A stretch of DNA of 64,000 nucleotides from Porticoccus sp950063125 (GTDB lineage Bacteria > Pseudomonadota > Gammaproteobacteria > Pseudomonadales > Porticoccaceae): assembly GCF_963973895.1 (NCBI RefSeq), contig NZ_CAXBBF010000001.1. The stretch is one strand, 5' to 3'. The notes under the pieces were generated by a model, which had not been told where the DNA came from, ran no database searches, and saw nothing but the letters and a program-made list of their open reading frames with translations. Below, piece by piece: positions 26,301 through 34,473 of the stretch. Positions within the stretch are counted from its first letter, which is position 1, and each line of letters begins with the position of its first letter. Both the position numbers and the translations under genes were made by a program.

Positions 26301-27503
26301 TCAGCTCCAGATTTGAATAACAAGAAAGCCAATACAGAGTAATGCGCCAATCGCCGGCAAGCCCAGCTGTAATGGCCCCCGTTGTCGCTCTCGATAGTGT
26401 AAGGATAACAGGGATAGATTGACGAGGGTAAATACGAGCAGTATCAGGCAGCTGGTGGCCCTGGCAAGGGTGGTGACCGGTAGCCAGAGGGCAAAGGCGA
26501 GTATCAGGCTGCCAGCTAGCAGTGTTGCGGGAATGGGGGTTCTTGTTGCGGTGCACACTGAACTGAGCAGAGCCGGAGCCAGTTGTTGTTTCGCCATACC
26601 GTAAAGCACCCGGGAAACCATGATGATTTGCAGTAGTATGCCGTTGACCATGGCGACGACCCCGATTGCTCCCATCAGTTGCAACGGGAGATCACTGTTT
26701 CGCTCGACCAGAAGCACCATTGGTGCAGGTGAGCTGGCCAGATTTTCTATCGGTACTGTTTGCAGAGCGACGATCGCAATGGTGGCATAGAGAAGTGTTG
26801 TCACTGTTACGGCGATAGCAATCCCGAGGGGGAGGTTTGTCTGCGGATTTTTGACCTCTTCGGCCATATGGACCATATCTTCAAAGCCGATAAATGCGAA
26901 AAACGCCAAAAAAGCCCCGCTGGTGATGGCTGTAAATTCTGCCGTGCTGAACTCGGGGATCAGCGATGACCAGTCAATCCCCCGTTGTTTGACGTCATCG
27001 GCGCTGATGACGATGATCAATAGCAAACCAGCCAGCTCCAGCACGGTTGTCAGTATGGCGATAGTGACAGATTGTTTGGTTCCCCAAAGAGCAATGGCGG
27101 TGAGGGTGATGATCAGTAATGTCATCATCGACCAATCGGGCAGGTGGGAAAAAACGCCCATATAACCGGTAAAGCCCCGAGTGATTGTGGCTGAGGAGAT
27201 AATGGCACCCAGTACCAGTGCATACCCCACGAGGGCGCCCAGGTGTCTGGATCTGAGCGATTCCACGATATACACGGGCTCCCCTGCGCTGTGGGGAAAC
27301 CGTCGGGAAAGTTCCGCATATGAGGCGGCACTGAAACAGACAACCACCGCCGCCAGAAGAAAGGCCCATGGCGCCATCATGCCGCTGTCGCTGACAACCT
27401 TGCCCAGTAGTACGTAAATCCCTGCACCAACAATAGTCCCTATGCCATAAAAACTGATTTCCAGGAGTGACAGGGAGCGAAGAAGCGGGGTTGGCTGATC
27501 CAT
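26301..27503 (-). CDS. APC family amino acid permease
   Basis: A 400-aa inner-membrane protein with about 12 hydrophobic segments and the APC superfamily hallmark at the N-terminus, SFYGIGTIVGAGIYVLLG (residues 16-34), where the unwound TM1 GAGIY binds substrate. FFAFIGFEDMVHMAEEVKNPQ near 210-230 is the matching TM6 motif. It is on the short side for the family. It is the first gene of the minus-strand operon that runs through the oxidoreductase, yciH, S9 peptidase and greB. The amino acid carried is unknown. Confidence 0.92.
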   Translation of the reverse strand: MDQPTPLLRSLSLLEISFYGIGTIVGAGIYVLLGKVVSDSGMMAPWAFLLAAVVVCFSAASYAELSRRFPHSAGEPVYIVESLRSRHLGALVGYALVLGAIISSATITRGFTGYMGVFSHLPDWSMMTLLIITLTAIALWGTKQSVTIAILTTVLELAGLLLIIVISADDVKQRGIDWSSLIPEFSTAEFTAITSGAFLAFFAFIGFEDMVHMAEEVKNPQTNLPLGIAIAVTVTTLLYATIAIVALQTVPIENLASSPAPMVLLVERNSDLPLQLMGAIGVVAMVNGILLQIIMVSRVLYGMAKQQLAPALLSSVCTATRTPIPATLLAGSLILAFALWLPVTTLARATSCLILLVFTLVNLSLLSLHYRERQRGPLQLGLPAIGALLCIGFLVIQIWS

Positions 27504-27661
27504 GAGTCAAGTATAGGCCTTGATGGTGTGGACAGTAGTCTGATGGCCGGATTTTGAGTGGCGTGATTAACTACCCAAACCGGGCTGCAACCTTTAGGAT
27601 TGGTCAAGCTGTCGGTATGGCGGTCAATTATCAAATAATAAAGGGGCGTCGTTGACACACC

Positions 27662-28519
27662 ATGGACAAACAGCAATTGCGCGAACAGCTTTACCGGGTC
27701 ATTTTTGGTACGGATACCAAAGCGGGGCAACGTTTTGATATATTTCTGATCTATGCCATTTTGATCAGTGTGCTGGCTGTCATACTGACCACGGTTGAAT
27801 CTCTCAGTAGCCGTTACGCACTGTTGTTTTTTTCCGTGGAATGGTTTTTTACAGCGCTGTTTACTGTGGAATACGGCCTGCGTATTTTCTGCTCCCCCAA
27901 TCGCCGCAAATACCTGTTCAGCTTTTATGGTCTGATTGACCTGGTTTCGATTATCCCCTCCTACCTGGCCTTGTTTTTTACCGGTGCCCATTATTTGCTC
28001 ATTATTCGTCTGTTGCGGGTATTGCGCGTTTTTCGGGTGTTGAGGCTGGCTCGCTACCTATCTGAAGCCGATGTGCTGATGAGATCCATACGTCAGGCCC
28101 GACGGAAAATTTTTATCTTCTTTTCCTGCGTTCTGGTATTGAGCACACTGTTCGGTTGTCTGATGTATGTCGTGGAAGGCCCCGCAAATGGCTTTACCAG
28201 TATCCCCAAAAGCATTTACTGGACCATCGTGACACTGACTACGGTTGGTTACGGTGATATCACGCCTCACACGGTATCAGGGCAAATTATTGCCACGCTG
28301 GCGATGCTGACCGGTTATTCCATTATTGCCATACCCACGGGCATCATCACGGCTGAACTGGCCGGTGAAATGCAGCGGGAAAAATCCTTGTATCCCTGCC
28401 CCAACTGCGTCAAGGCAGGCCATGACAGGGATGCCAGTTTTTGCAAATGGTGTGGCGCAGGCCTCGCCACCAGTGATTCCAATCCCGATAGTCCACCATC
28501 GACCGGCAGGGGAGGCTAA
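27662..28519 (+). CDS. Voltage-gated-type potassium channel with C-terminal zinc ribbon
   Basis: A 285-aa six-segment K+ channel. The S4 helix is rich in evenly spaced arginines (RLLRVLRVFRVLRLAR, residues 116-131) and the selectivity filter reads TTVGYGD at 193-199. After S6 the tail holds four cysteines, C246, C249, C261 and C264, spaced CxxC...CxxC like a zinc ribbon, in place of the usual RCK domain. The start is ATG 27662. The cardiolipin synthase gene begins three bases after its stop. Regulation by membrane potential is inferred from S4; the ribbon's role is unknown. Confidence 0.92.
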   Translation: MDKQQLREQLYRVIFGTDTKAGQRFDIFLIYAILISVLAVILTTVESLSSRYALLFFSVEWFFTALFTVEYGLRIFCSPNRRKYLFSFYGLIDLVSIIPSYLALFFTGAHYLLIIRLLRVLRVFRVLRLARYLSEADVLMRSIRQARRKIFIFFSCVLVLSTLFGCLMYVVEGPANGFTSIPKSIYWTIVTLTTVGYGDITPHTVSGQIIATLAMLTGYSIIAIPTGIITAELAGEMQREKSLYPCPNCVKAGHDRDASFCKWCGAGLATSDSNPDSPPSTGRGG

Positions 28520-28522
28520 CCA

Positions 28523-29998
28523 GTGGGTCATTGGCTCTGGCCACCCCTGGTGCTGATTGGTCAGGGCTGGCAGTGGATCGGTGAGTTCTGGCTGCCGGTC
28601 TATATTCTGACTGTGATATTGGGTACTGCGCTGGCAATCGAAGCCATTTTCAAAGCCCGCACGACCCAGGGGGCCATAGCCTGGTCGCTGGGATTGATTT
28701 TTTTACCGCCGCTGGTGGTACCTGTTTATCTCCTGTTTGGGCAGCGGCGGTTCTACGGCTATGTGGAGGCGCGTCGTAAGGGTGATTTGGAAATACAGCG
28801 GATCGCCCAGAAGCTGTTGTCGGAAATGACCCAGGATTTCAGTCTGCCCGGCGACGCTCCCGCCGCTGTTCAACTTCTTGAACAGTTGGCTCTGATGCCA
28901 TTCACCCGTGGCAACCGGGTGTCATTGCTGATCAATGGGGAGCAGATTTTCGAGCGTATCTTTGCGGCAATAGACGGTGCCGAAGACTATATACTGGTGC
29001 AGTTCTATATCGTTCGCGACGACCGTTTGGGTAACGAACTTTTACAGCGGCTGGCGGCAAAGGCTCGTCAGGGTGTCAGGGTTTATTTTCTCTTCGACGC
29101 CATTGGCAGCTTCAAATTGACGCGTCGTTATTTGCGAGTCTGTCGGGACGCGGGGATAACCATTGAATCCTTTCGCACCTGGCGCTGGCGTAAACGCCGG
29201 CGTTTTCAGATCAATTTCCGTAACCATCGCAAGGTGGTTGTTGTGGATGGTCGGTGTGCTTTTGTTGGCGGGGCCAATCTGGGTGATGAATATCGCCACC
29301 ACCATCTTCGCCTTAAACCCTGGCGGGATACGCATGTCCAACTGGAAGGCCCGGCAGTAAAAGGGACACAGGTTTCCTTCCTGGAAGACTGGTATTGGGC
29401 GACAGGTGATGTCCCTGCCATGAATTGGCATCCGGAGAGTATGCCGAATGATCAGCAGGTGCTGGTGCTGCCGAGTGGTCCGGCTGATCTGCTGGACTCC
29501 TGTCAGTTGATGTTTTTACATGCCATCAACAGTGCCAGGGAGCGCATCTGGATTGTCAGCCCCTATTTTGTTCCCGATGAATCGATTAGTAATGCTCTGA
29601 AGCTGGCGGCCCTGCGTGGTGTTGATGTGCGTCTTATGTTGCCGGGTATCACCGATAATCGCCTTGTTCAGTTATCTTCTTATGCCGCTCTAATGGATAT
29701 GCAGTACGCCGGTATTCAGGCTTTTCAGTATCAGCGCGGTTTTTTGCATCAGAAAGTGGTGCTGGTGGACAGCGACCGTGCGTATGTGGGAACTGCCAAC
29801 TTCGATAACCGTTCGTTTCATCTTAACTTCGAGATTACCTTGATGGTGAGGGACTGGGCGTTTGCCCGAGAGGTGGAGACTATGTTGCTGGATGATTTCA
29901 GTGGCTGTCGGCCATTGACGGTTGAGTCACTGGAAAAACGTAGTCTGATATTCCTTTTGCTGACGAAATTGGCAAGATTATTCTCGCCAATCCAATAG
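28523..29998 (+). CDS. cls: Cardiolipin synthase
   Basis: A 491-aa phospholipase D superfamily enzyme that condenses phosphatidylglycerol into cardiolipin at the inner membrane. Two N-terminal membrane segments (about 24-42 and 50-72) precede the two HKD motifs: H235/K237/D242 in NHRKVVVVDG with GGAN following, and H409/K411/D416 in LHQKVVLVDS with GTANFDNR. Length is standard. It starts with GTG 28523; GGGGAGG eight bases upstream supports that. Its close coupling to a K+ channel gene is unusual but may only reflect shared transcription. Confidence 0.95.
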   Translation: MGHWLWPPLVLIGQGWQWIGEFWLPVYILTVILGTALAIEAIFKARTTQGAIAWSLGLIFLPPLVVPVYLLFGQRRFYGYVEARRKGDLEIQRIAQKLLSEMTQDFSLPGDAPAAVQLLEQLALMPFTRGNRVSLLINGEQIFERIFAAIDGAEDYILVQFYIVRDDRLGNELLQRLAAKARQGVRVYFLFDAIGSFKLTRRYLRVCRDAGITIESFRTWRWRKRRRFQINFRNHRKVVVVDGRCAFVGGANLGDEYRHHHLRLKPWRDTHVQLEGPAVKGTQVSFLEDWYWATGDVPAMNWHPESMPNDQQVLVLPSGPADLLDSCQLMFLHAINSARERIWIVSPYFVPDESISNALKLAALRGVDVRLMLPGITDNRLVQLSSYAALMDMQYAGIQAFQYQRGFLHQKVVLVDSDRAYVGTANFDNRSFHLNFEITLMVRDWAFAREVETMLLDDFSGCRPLTVESLEKRSLIFLLLTKLARLFSPIQ

Positions 29999-30052
29999 AT
30001 TGTCACAAAATAGGGTACGATAGCCCCCCATATATCGTTGTTGAGAAACATT

Positions 30053-30364
30053 ATGACGCTGACTGCCGAACTCCTGGGCGAAACGTCCCCCTATATCTAT
30101 AACCTTGTTTACGATGTCGATGTGCGTCTGCTATTTATTGAGTGTCTCAACGACCCCTCAGATGAAGAACCGTCCCTGCGTATCGTCTTCCCCGAGGTTA
30201 TCAGTTATACCGAAAGTAACCAGCCAGATGCGCTGGATGATGAGCTCATGGATGATCTGGTCAGTATGAACTGGAGCAATGAAAATCAGGTGACAATCCT
30301 GACTTGCAAAAAAGAGATTATTCTGGAGCTGACAGGCAAGCCATTTACCGAACAAATCAGCTGA
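30053..30364 (+). CDS. Uncharacterised acidic protein
   Basis: A 103-aa acidic soluble protein (MTLTAELLGETSPYIYNLVY at the start) with no motif I recognise. It has alternating hydrophobic stretches that suggest a small beta-rich fold and no membrane segment. ATG 30053 follows GAGAAACATT, which gives a modest ribosome site. It lies 54 bases after cls on the same strand and converges with the RHH gene. Function unknown. Confidence 0.6.
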   Translation: MTLTAELLGETSPYIYNLVYDVDVRLLFIECLNDPSDEEPSLRIVFPEVISYTESNQPDALDDELMDDLVSMNWSNENQVTILTCKKEIILELTGKPFTEQIS

Positions 30365-30407
30365 TCAAGGCATCGTTTCCGTGCAGGTGTGGCGGCCTGT
30401 AACGCTG

Positions 30408-30599
30408 TTAGCCAGTTTTGTCTTCATCGCCAAAGACCTCATTTCGCCAGTCAGGCCCCAGGTTGTCTTCGACATATTCTCTGATAAATTGGCGAATCTT
30501 TTGGGAGGGGGTGACATCTTCATTGGCACACAGCCTTTCAAAGATGGCTTTTTTCTTCGGATCAATCAGTAGTGTCAATCTGGCAGTTCGATTTTCCAT
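30408..30599 (-). CDS. Ribbon-helix-helix DNA-binding protein
   Basis: A 63-aa protein with the RHH layout: a short strand (RTARLTLLID), then helix 1 (PKKKAIFERLCANED), a turn (VTPS) and helix 2 (QKIRQFIREYVEDNL), ending in an acidic tail. Such proteins bind operators as dimers through the paired strands. The gene is divergent from the SulP gene at 30701, with about 100 bases between the starts containing a two-copy TGTTAATT repeat. No toxin gene is adjacent in the same direction, so a local regulator is more likely than an antitoxin. Confidence 0.7.
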   Translation of the reverse strand: MENRTARLTLLIDPKKKAIFERLCANEDVTPSQKIRQFIREYVEDNLGPDWRNEVFGDEDKTG

Positions 30600-30634
30600 C
30601 AGGTGTTTCTCGCTGGAGCGGTTTTCAGTTATTA

Positions 30635-30653
30635 TGTTAATTGAATGTTAATT
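30635..30653. promoter_or_regulatory. Candidate operator: two TGTTAATT copies 11 bp apart
   Basis: TGTTAATT occurs at 30635-30642 and again at 30646-30653, exactly one helical turn apart, in the intergenic region between the RHH gene and the SulP gene. RHH dimers typically bind pairs of short repeats with such spacing. The rest of 30600-30700 is AT-rich and likely holds both promoters. Confidence 0.4.
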
Positions 30654-30700
30654 TGTCTGATCCTTAAACTCAATAGTTTCTGCCGCTTCAGGTTTTCTCT

Positions 30701-32494
30701 ATGGCCCACCGCGCGCACCTTTTTTCACTAAAAATCGCTCATGGTTTGCGTACGTCTCTGAGTGATACCCCCTACAACTCAAAGATTTTTTTCAAAGATG
30801 CCATGGCTGGCATTGCCATTGGCATTATCGCCATTCCACTCGCCATGGCGCTGGCCATCGCGAGTGGTGTTGCGCCACAGTACGGGCTTTACACTGCCAT
30901 TATTGCGGGCTTCGTTATCCCGCTGACCGGCGGCTCGCGTTTCAGTGTTTCGGGTCCTACAGCAGCTTTTGTCGTCATTCTCTATCCGGTTGTTCAGCAA
31001 TATGGACTGCCCGGTCTGCTGGTAGCGAGCATTCTGGCCGGTATCATACTGGTCGTGATGGCGTTGTTGCGACTCGGCCGTTACATCGAATATATTCCGG
31101 AACCGGTCACCCTCGGTTTTACCGGGGGGATTGCAGTCGTGATTGCCGTCCTGCAGCTCAAGGACTTTCTGGGCTTGCATATTGCGGACATGCCGATTCA
31201 TTTTACCGATAAAGTATTGGCGCTGATCAACGCCCTGCCCGATTTTTCGTTATGGAGTCTGATTACGGGGCTGGTCACATTGCTGATGATGCTGCTCTGG
31301 CCTCTGCTGAAAACGCCTGTTCCCGGACACCTGCCGGCGGTGGTTGTCGGTAGTCTGGTGGCAGTGATGCTGAACCAACAGGGTGCGGATATAGCCACGG
31401 TTGGATCCACCTTCAGTTTTATCCTCCCCGATGGAACGGTCGGGGAGGGGATTTCATCAGTATTGCCGAATATTCAATGGCCCTGGCAAAGAACGCAACC
31501 CGGTGAGGCAGCATTGGCGTTCAGTTGGTCAGTAGCTCAGGATCTGTTGTCGGCGGCTTTTGCCATAGCGATGCTCGCGGCCATTGAGTCACTGTTGTGT
31601 GCAGTGGTGCTGGATCGTGCATCTGGTACAAAACACAGCGCCAACAGTGAATTGTTGGGTCAGGGCATAGGCAATATTATCGCGCCCTTTTTCGGCGGTA
31701 TTACAGCCACGGCTGCGATTGCCCGCTCGGCGGCCAATCTCAAGGCTGGTGCACTGACACCCATCGCGCCAATGATCCATGCCCTGGTGGTATTGGCTGC
31801 AGTGGTATGGCTTTCCTCGCTTTTATCGTATATGCCGATGGCCAGCATGGCCGCCTTGTTGGTGGTCGTTGCCTGGAAAATGAGCGAGACATCCCGGATC
31901 GCGCACCTGCTGAAAACTGCTCCGCCGAGCGATGTGCTGGTGTTTGCGGTTTGTTTCTCACTGACGATATTGTTTGACATGGTGATTGCGATTACAGCAG
32001 GTCTTGTTCTGGCGTCTTTGCTGTTCATGAAAGAGATTGCCGAAATGACAAAAATCAGCGATATCTCTAACAATAAAAAAATGGTCGATGGGGGAGTTCC
32101 CGATGGCTGGCGTGTATTGAAAATAAATGGTCCATTATTCTTTGCTGCTGCGGACCGTGTCTTCGGTGAGCTGGCCCAGTTAGGCAAGGGTCAAAAGGGT
32201 CTCGTGCTATATCTGGATGGTGTATCGATTCTCGATTCTGGCGGCGTGGCGGCGCTTTATAAATTGCTTGATACTTGCCGCGCATCCGGTACCCGCCTAT
32301 TTCTCGCAGATTTTCAGTTCCAGCCACTGAAAACACTGTCGCGAGCCGGTTTTCACCCGGACGGGACCAGCTGCAAAATATTTTCCGAGCTTTCCGGCGC
32401 TTTGGCCGCATTGAAGGATGAAGAAAAATTTGCTGCTGTCAGTCGGCCGTATGAGGCGCTTGTTAACCCTGAGCCGCGGTCAGGTCAGTGCTAA
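30701..32494 (+). CDS. SulP family anion transporter with STAS domain
   Basis: A 597-aa inner-membrane transporter. The membrane part has the SulP signatures GIAIGIIAIPLAMALAIASG and PQYGLYTAIIAGF near residues 38-70, FSVSGPTAAFVVIL near 86-99 and NLKAGALTPIAP near 345-356. A cytoplasmic STAS domain occupies about 460-575 (RVLKINGPLFFAAADRVF, VSILDSGGVAALYKLL). It is nearest in layout to the DauA/YchM type, which carries C4-dicarboxylates, but sulfate or bicarbonate cannot be excluded. ATG 30701 has only a weak CAGG site. The divergent RHH gene may regulate it. Confidence 0.93.
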   Translation: MAHRAHLFSLKIAHGLRTSLSDTPYNSKIFFKDAMAGIAIGIIAIPLAMALAIASGVAPQYGLYTAIIAGFVIPLTGGSRFSVSGPTAAFVVILYPVVQQYGLPGLLVASILAGIILVVMALLRLGRYIEYIPEPVTLGFTGGIAVVIAVLQLKDFLGLHIADMPIHFTDKVLALINALPDFSLWSLITGLVTLLMMLLWPLLKTPVPGHLPAVVVGSLVAVMLNQQGADIATVGSTFSFILPDGTVGEGISSVLPNIQWPWQRTQPGEAALAFSWSVAQDLLSAAFAIAMLAAIESLLCAVVLDRASGTKHSANSELLGQGIGNIIAPFFGGITATAAIARSAANLKAGALTPIAPMIHALVVLAAVVWLSSLLSYMPMASMAALLVVVAWKMSETSRIAHLLKTAPPSDVLVFAVCFSLTILFDMVIAITAGLVLASLLFMKEIAEMTKISDISNNKKMVDGGVPDGWRVLKINGPLFFAAADRVFGELAQLGKGQKGLVLYLDGVSILDSGGVAALYKLLDTCRASGTRLFLADFQFQPLKTLSRAGFHPDGTSCKIFSELSGALAALKDEEKFAAVSRPYEALVNPEPRSGQC

Positions 32495-33310
32495 TAGAAG
32501 GCAATGATTATCCCGTATGTTAGTCGGGTTTCTGCCTGGCATCAGGGTGTACCTGTCAGTCTGGCAGAGCCGGTTGACTATCTGATCAGCCTTTTCTTCA
32601 TTGCAAAATATTGTGTGCAAATCTGATGCTTATTTGACATAATTTTTGACGCTTTTAGCAAAGCTTTTTTGTAGGAACAATGAGCAAATAGTCGGCAAAT
32701 TATTAAAATAAGTGGGGCCTTATGGGTGCCGTGCTGAAACAAAAGTCGAGACCGATTTTTGTCTCCAAGATGTTATGGGGGCGGTGGTGACGAATGCCTG
32801 CGCACTGGACAAAATGGCGTGGCAGCAATATTTTCTTCCTGTCAATCCTGCGCAAACCCGATACCTCCTTAATCCCCGCTTGCTCATGTTGCACATTATG
32901 ATATTGCAAGTTCCCATGTATTTGCTCCTGTGCCTCTGGCCAGAGCTGAAAAATTCACGTTGCCGGCCGAACAGAGTTCAACCTTTAGGCAAAGCACCTG
33001 GCTAGTCAACGTATTGGGGCAGGCGATTTATAAGGATGTTTCTGAGCGAAACTCCCGTTGCTCGTCCCGTCAGATGACACTTGACTGTATCGCCACAAAA
33101 ATTAATAGTGAAGCGGTCTTGGGTAACCAGAAGTGCTTCTGGACAAGTGCAGCGTTGATAAAGCTAAATCGGAATACCAGAAGATATTCTGGCCGTAATG
33201 CTCGACAAGCCCTTCTTCAGTAAATAGAGTACTGCCGGTATTTTTTATAGATATATATAAATATAACGAGGTATCAATACCTATCTCATGCGGATCACCG
33301 ACGGACTATC
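32495..33310. other. About 0.8 kb without a recognisable gene before the Mrp operon
   Basis: Two overlapping open frames of 97 codons (32712-33005 and 32930-33223, plus strand) exist but neither has a convincing ribosome site, a recognisable domain or the codon style of the neighbours. The region is more AT-rich than its surroundings, especially 33238-33270 with repeated TATA, which is probably the promoter area of the Mrp operon. It could be a decayed gene or a long regulatory region; I cannot decide. Confidence 0.4.
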
Positions 33311-33781
33311 ATGAAACACTGCCTGAGCCTTGCTTTTGTACTGATGGTGTTGTGGCTGGGAAATTCTGGCTACTATTCGCCGCTGTTGTTGTCGCTTGGC
33401 GCGCTTTCTGTGGTATTCGCAGTCTGGGTTTCCCATCGCATGGATGTGATCGATCACGAATCCCAGCCTCTTCATCTGAGCGGGCATATTTTGTTTTTCT
33501 ACTGTTGGCTGGTGGGTAAGATTATTCTCAGTAACATCGATGTGGTGAAGCGCATCTGGTTGGGCAATAAGTCCATCAGTCCCTGTGTTGCCAGACTGCC
33601 GTTAAGCCAGGAGACCGATATGGGGAAAGTCATCTACGCCAATTCCATAACCCTGACGCCGGGCACAGTGTCGATGGATATTGGGGGTGGTACAGTGCTG
33701 GTGCACGCCCTGACCGCAGAGAATATAGCCGAACTGAAGGGTGATGAAATGAATCGGCGTGTTTCAGACCTGGAGCTTTAG
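33311..33781 (+). CDS. mrpE: Mrp-type cation/H+ antiporter subunit E
   Basis: A 156-aa subunit of the multi-protein Mrp antiporter in the inner membrane. It shows an N-terminal double membrane segment, HLSGHILFFYCWLVGKIILSNIDV in the middle and the conserved ITLTPGTVSMDIGGG near residues 113-127. Length is standard. It is the first gene of the operon; the next ATG follows the stop without a gap. The operon order is E, F, G, A-C-term/B fusion, C, D, D-like, small protein, D-like. Confidence 0.92.
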   Translation: MKHCLSLAFVLMVLWLGNSGYYSPLLLSLGALSVVFAVWVSHRMDVIDHESQPLHLSGHILFFYCWLVGKIILSNIDVVKRIWLGNKSISPCVARLPLSQETDMGKVIYANSITLTPGTVSMDIGGGTVLVHALTAENIAELKGDEMNRRVSDLEL

Positions 33782-34051
33782 ATGCTGATTGCATGTGCAG
33801 TGGCAATTCTGGTTGTGATGGTTATGGCGATTGTCCGTGCGTTGCTTGGACCCACTATTTACGACCGCATTCTGGCGGTTAACCTGTTTGGCACCAAAAC
33901 CGTATTGTTGATCGCGGTAATAGGTTTTTTGTTTGGCAGGCCCGACTTTCTGGATATTGCACTGGTGTATGCATTAATCAATTTCATCAGCATTGTTGGT
34001 GTGCTCAGATATTTTGAATACAACCGTAGCGAAGAGGGAGGTTCCCTCTGA
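33782..34051 (+). CDS. mrpF: Mrp-type cation/H+ antiporter subunit F
   Basis: An 89-aa protein with three membrane segments and the family pattern RALLGPTIYDRILAVNLFGTKTV around residues 18-42. Subunit F is a small core part of the Mrp complex. The ATG directly abuts the mrpE stop and its own stop overlaps the mrpG ATG (TGATG). Confidence 0.92.
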   Translation: MLIACAVAILVVMVMAIVRALLGPTIYDRILAVNLFGTKTVLLIAVIGFLFGRPDFLDIALVYALINFISIVGVLRYFEYNRSEEGGSL

Positions 34052-34371
34052 TGCTTGCCAACATTGTAAATCTGTTGAGCTCTGCCTGTCTTTTGCTGGG
34101 CGCTTTTCTGATCATTTCAGGTGCTGTCGGTGTGCTGAGGTTCCCCGATTTTTTTACCCGCATGCACGCCGCGGGTGTCACGGAAACACTGGCTACAACG
34201 CTGATTCTGCTCGGCCTTATGCTACTTGCGGGTTGGAGTATTATTTCTTTCAAGTTGCTGTTGATCTTACTGTTTATCCTGATCACCAGTCCGGTTGCGA
34301 GTCACGCACTGACAAAAGCTGCGCTCCATGGAAAACTCTGGCCGTTGGTCGATGGGAAAAATGAACAATAG
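34051..34371 (+). CDS. mrpG: Mrp-type cation/H+ antiporter subunit G
   Basis: A 106-aa three-span protein with the typical FLIISGAVGVLRFPDFFTRMHAAGVTETLATTL pattern (family core GVLRFPDxxxRMHA). It ends with TAG at 34369. The frame stays open after this stop, codon for codon, into the next gene, but 102 bases separate it from the probable start there. This is the only wide gap in an otherwise overlapping operon. Confidence 0.92.
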   Translation: MLANIVNLLSSACLLLGAFLIISGAVGVLRFPDFFTRMHAAGVTETLATTLILLGLMLLAGWSIISFKLLLILLFILITSPVASHALTKAALHGKLWPLVDGKNEQ

Positions 34372-34473
34372 CTTTGGCATCCCGGGTCGGAGGCGGAGGC
34401 AGATCATTGCTTCGGTCAGGTCCACTGGTGGTGCCTCTGCAGGGGTAACATTGACGATGACGGGAGTGCTTCC

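Noticed and set aside
26299..26556. N-terminal extension of the quinone oxidoreductase by 86 codons
   Set aside because: It overlaps the APC permease gene and has atypical composition; ATG 26298 has a proper ribosome site.
30053..30599. Toxin-antitoxin pair made of the acidic 103-aa protein and the RHH protein
   Set aside because: The genes converge rather than form an operon and the acidic protein has no toxin-like features.
33238..33270. CRISPR-like or tandem repeat
   Set aside because: Only a short run of TATA-rich sequence without regular units; no spacer-repeat pattern anywhere in the window.
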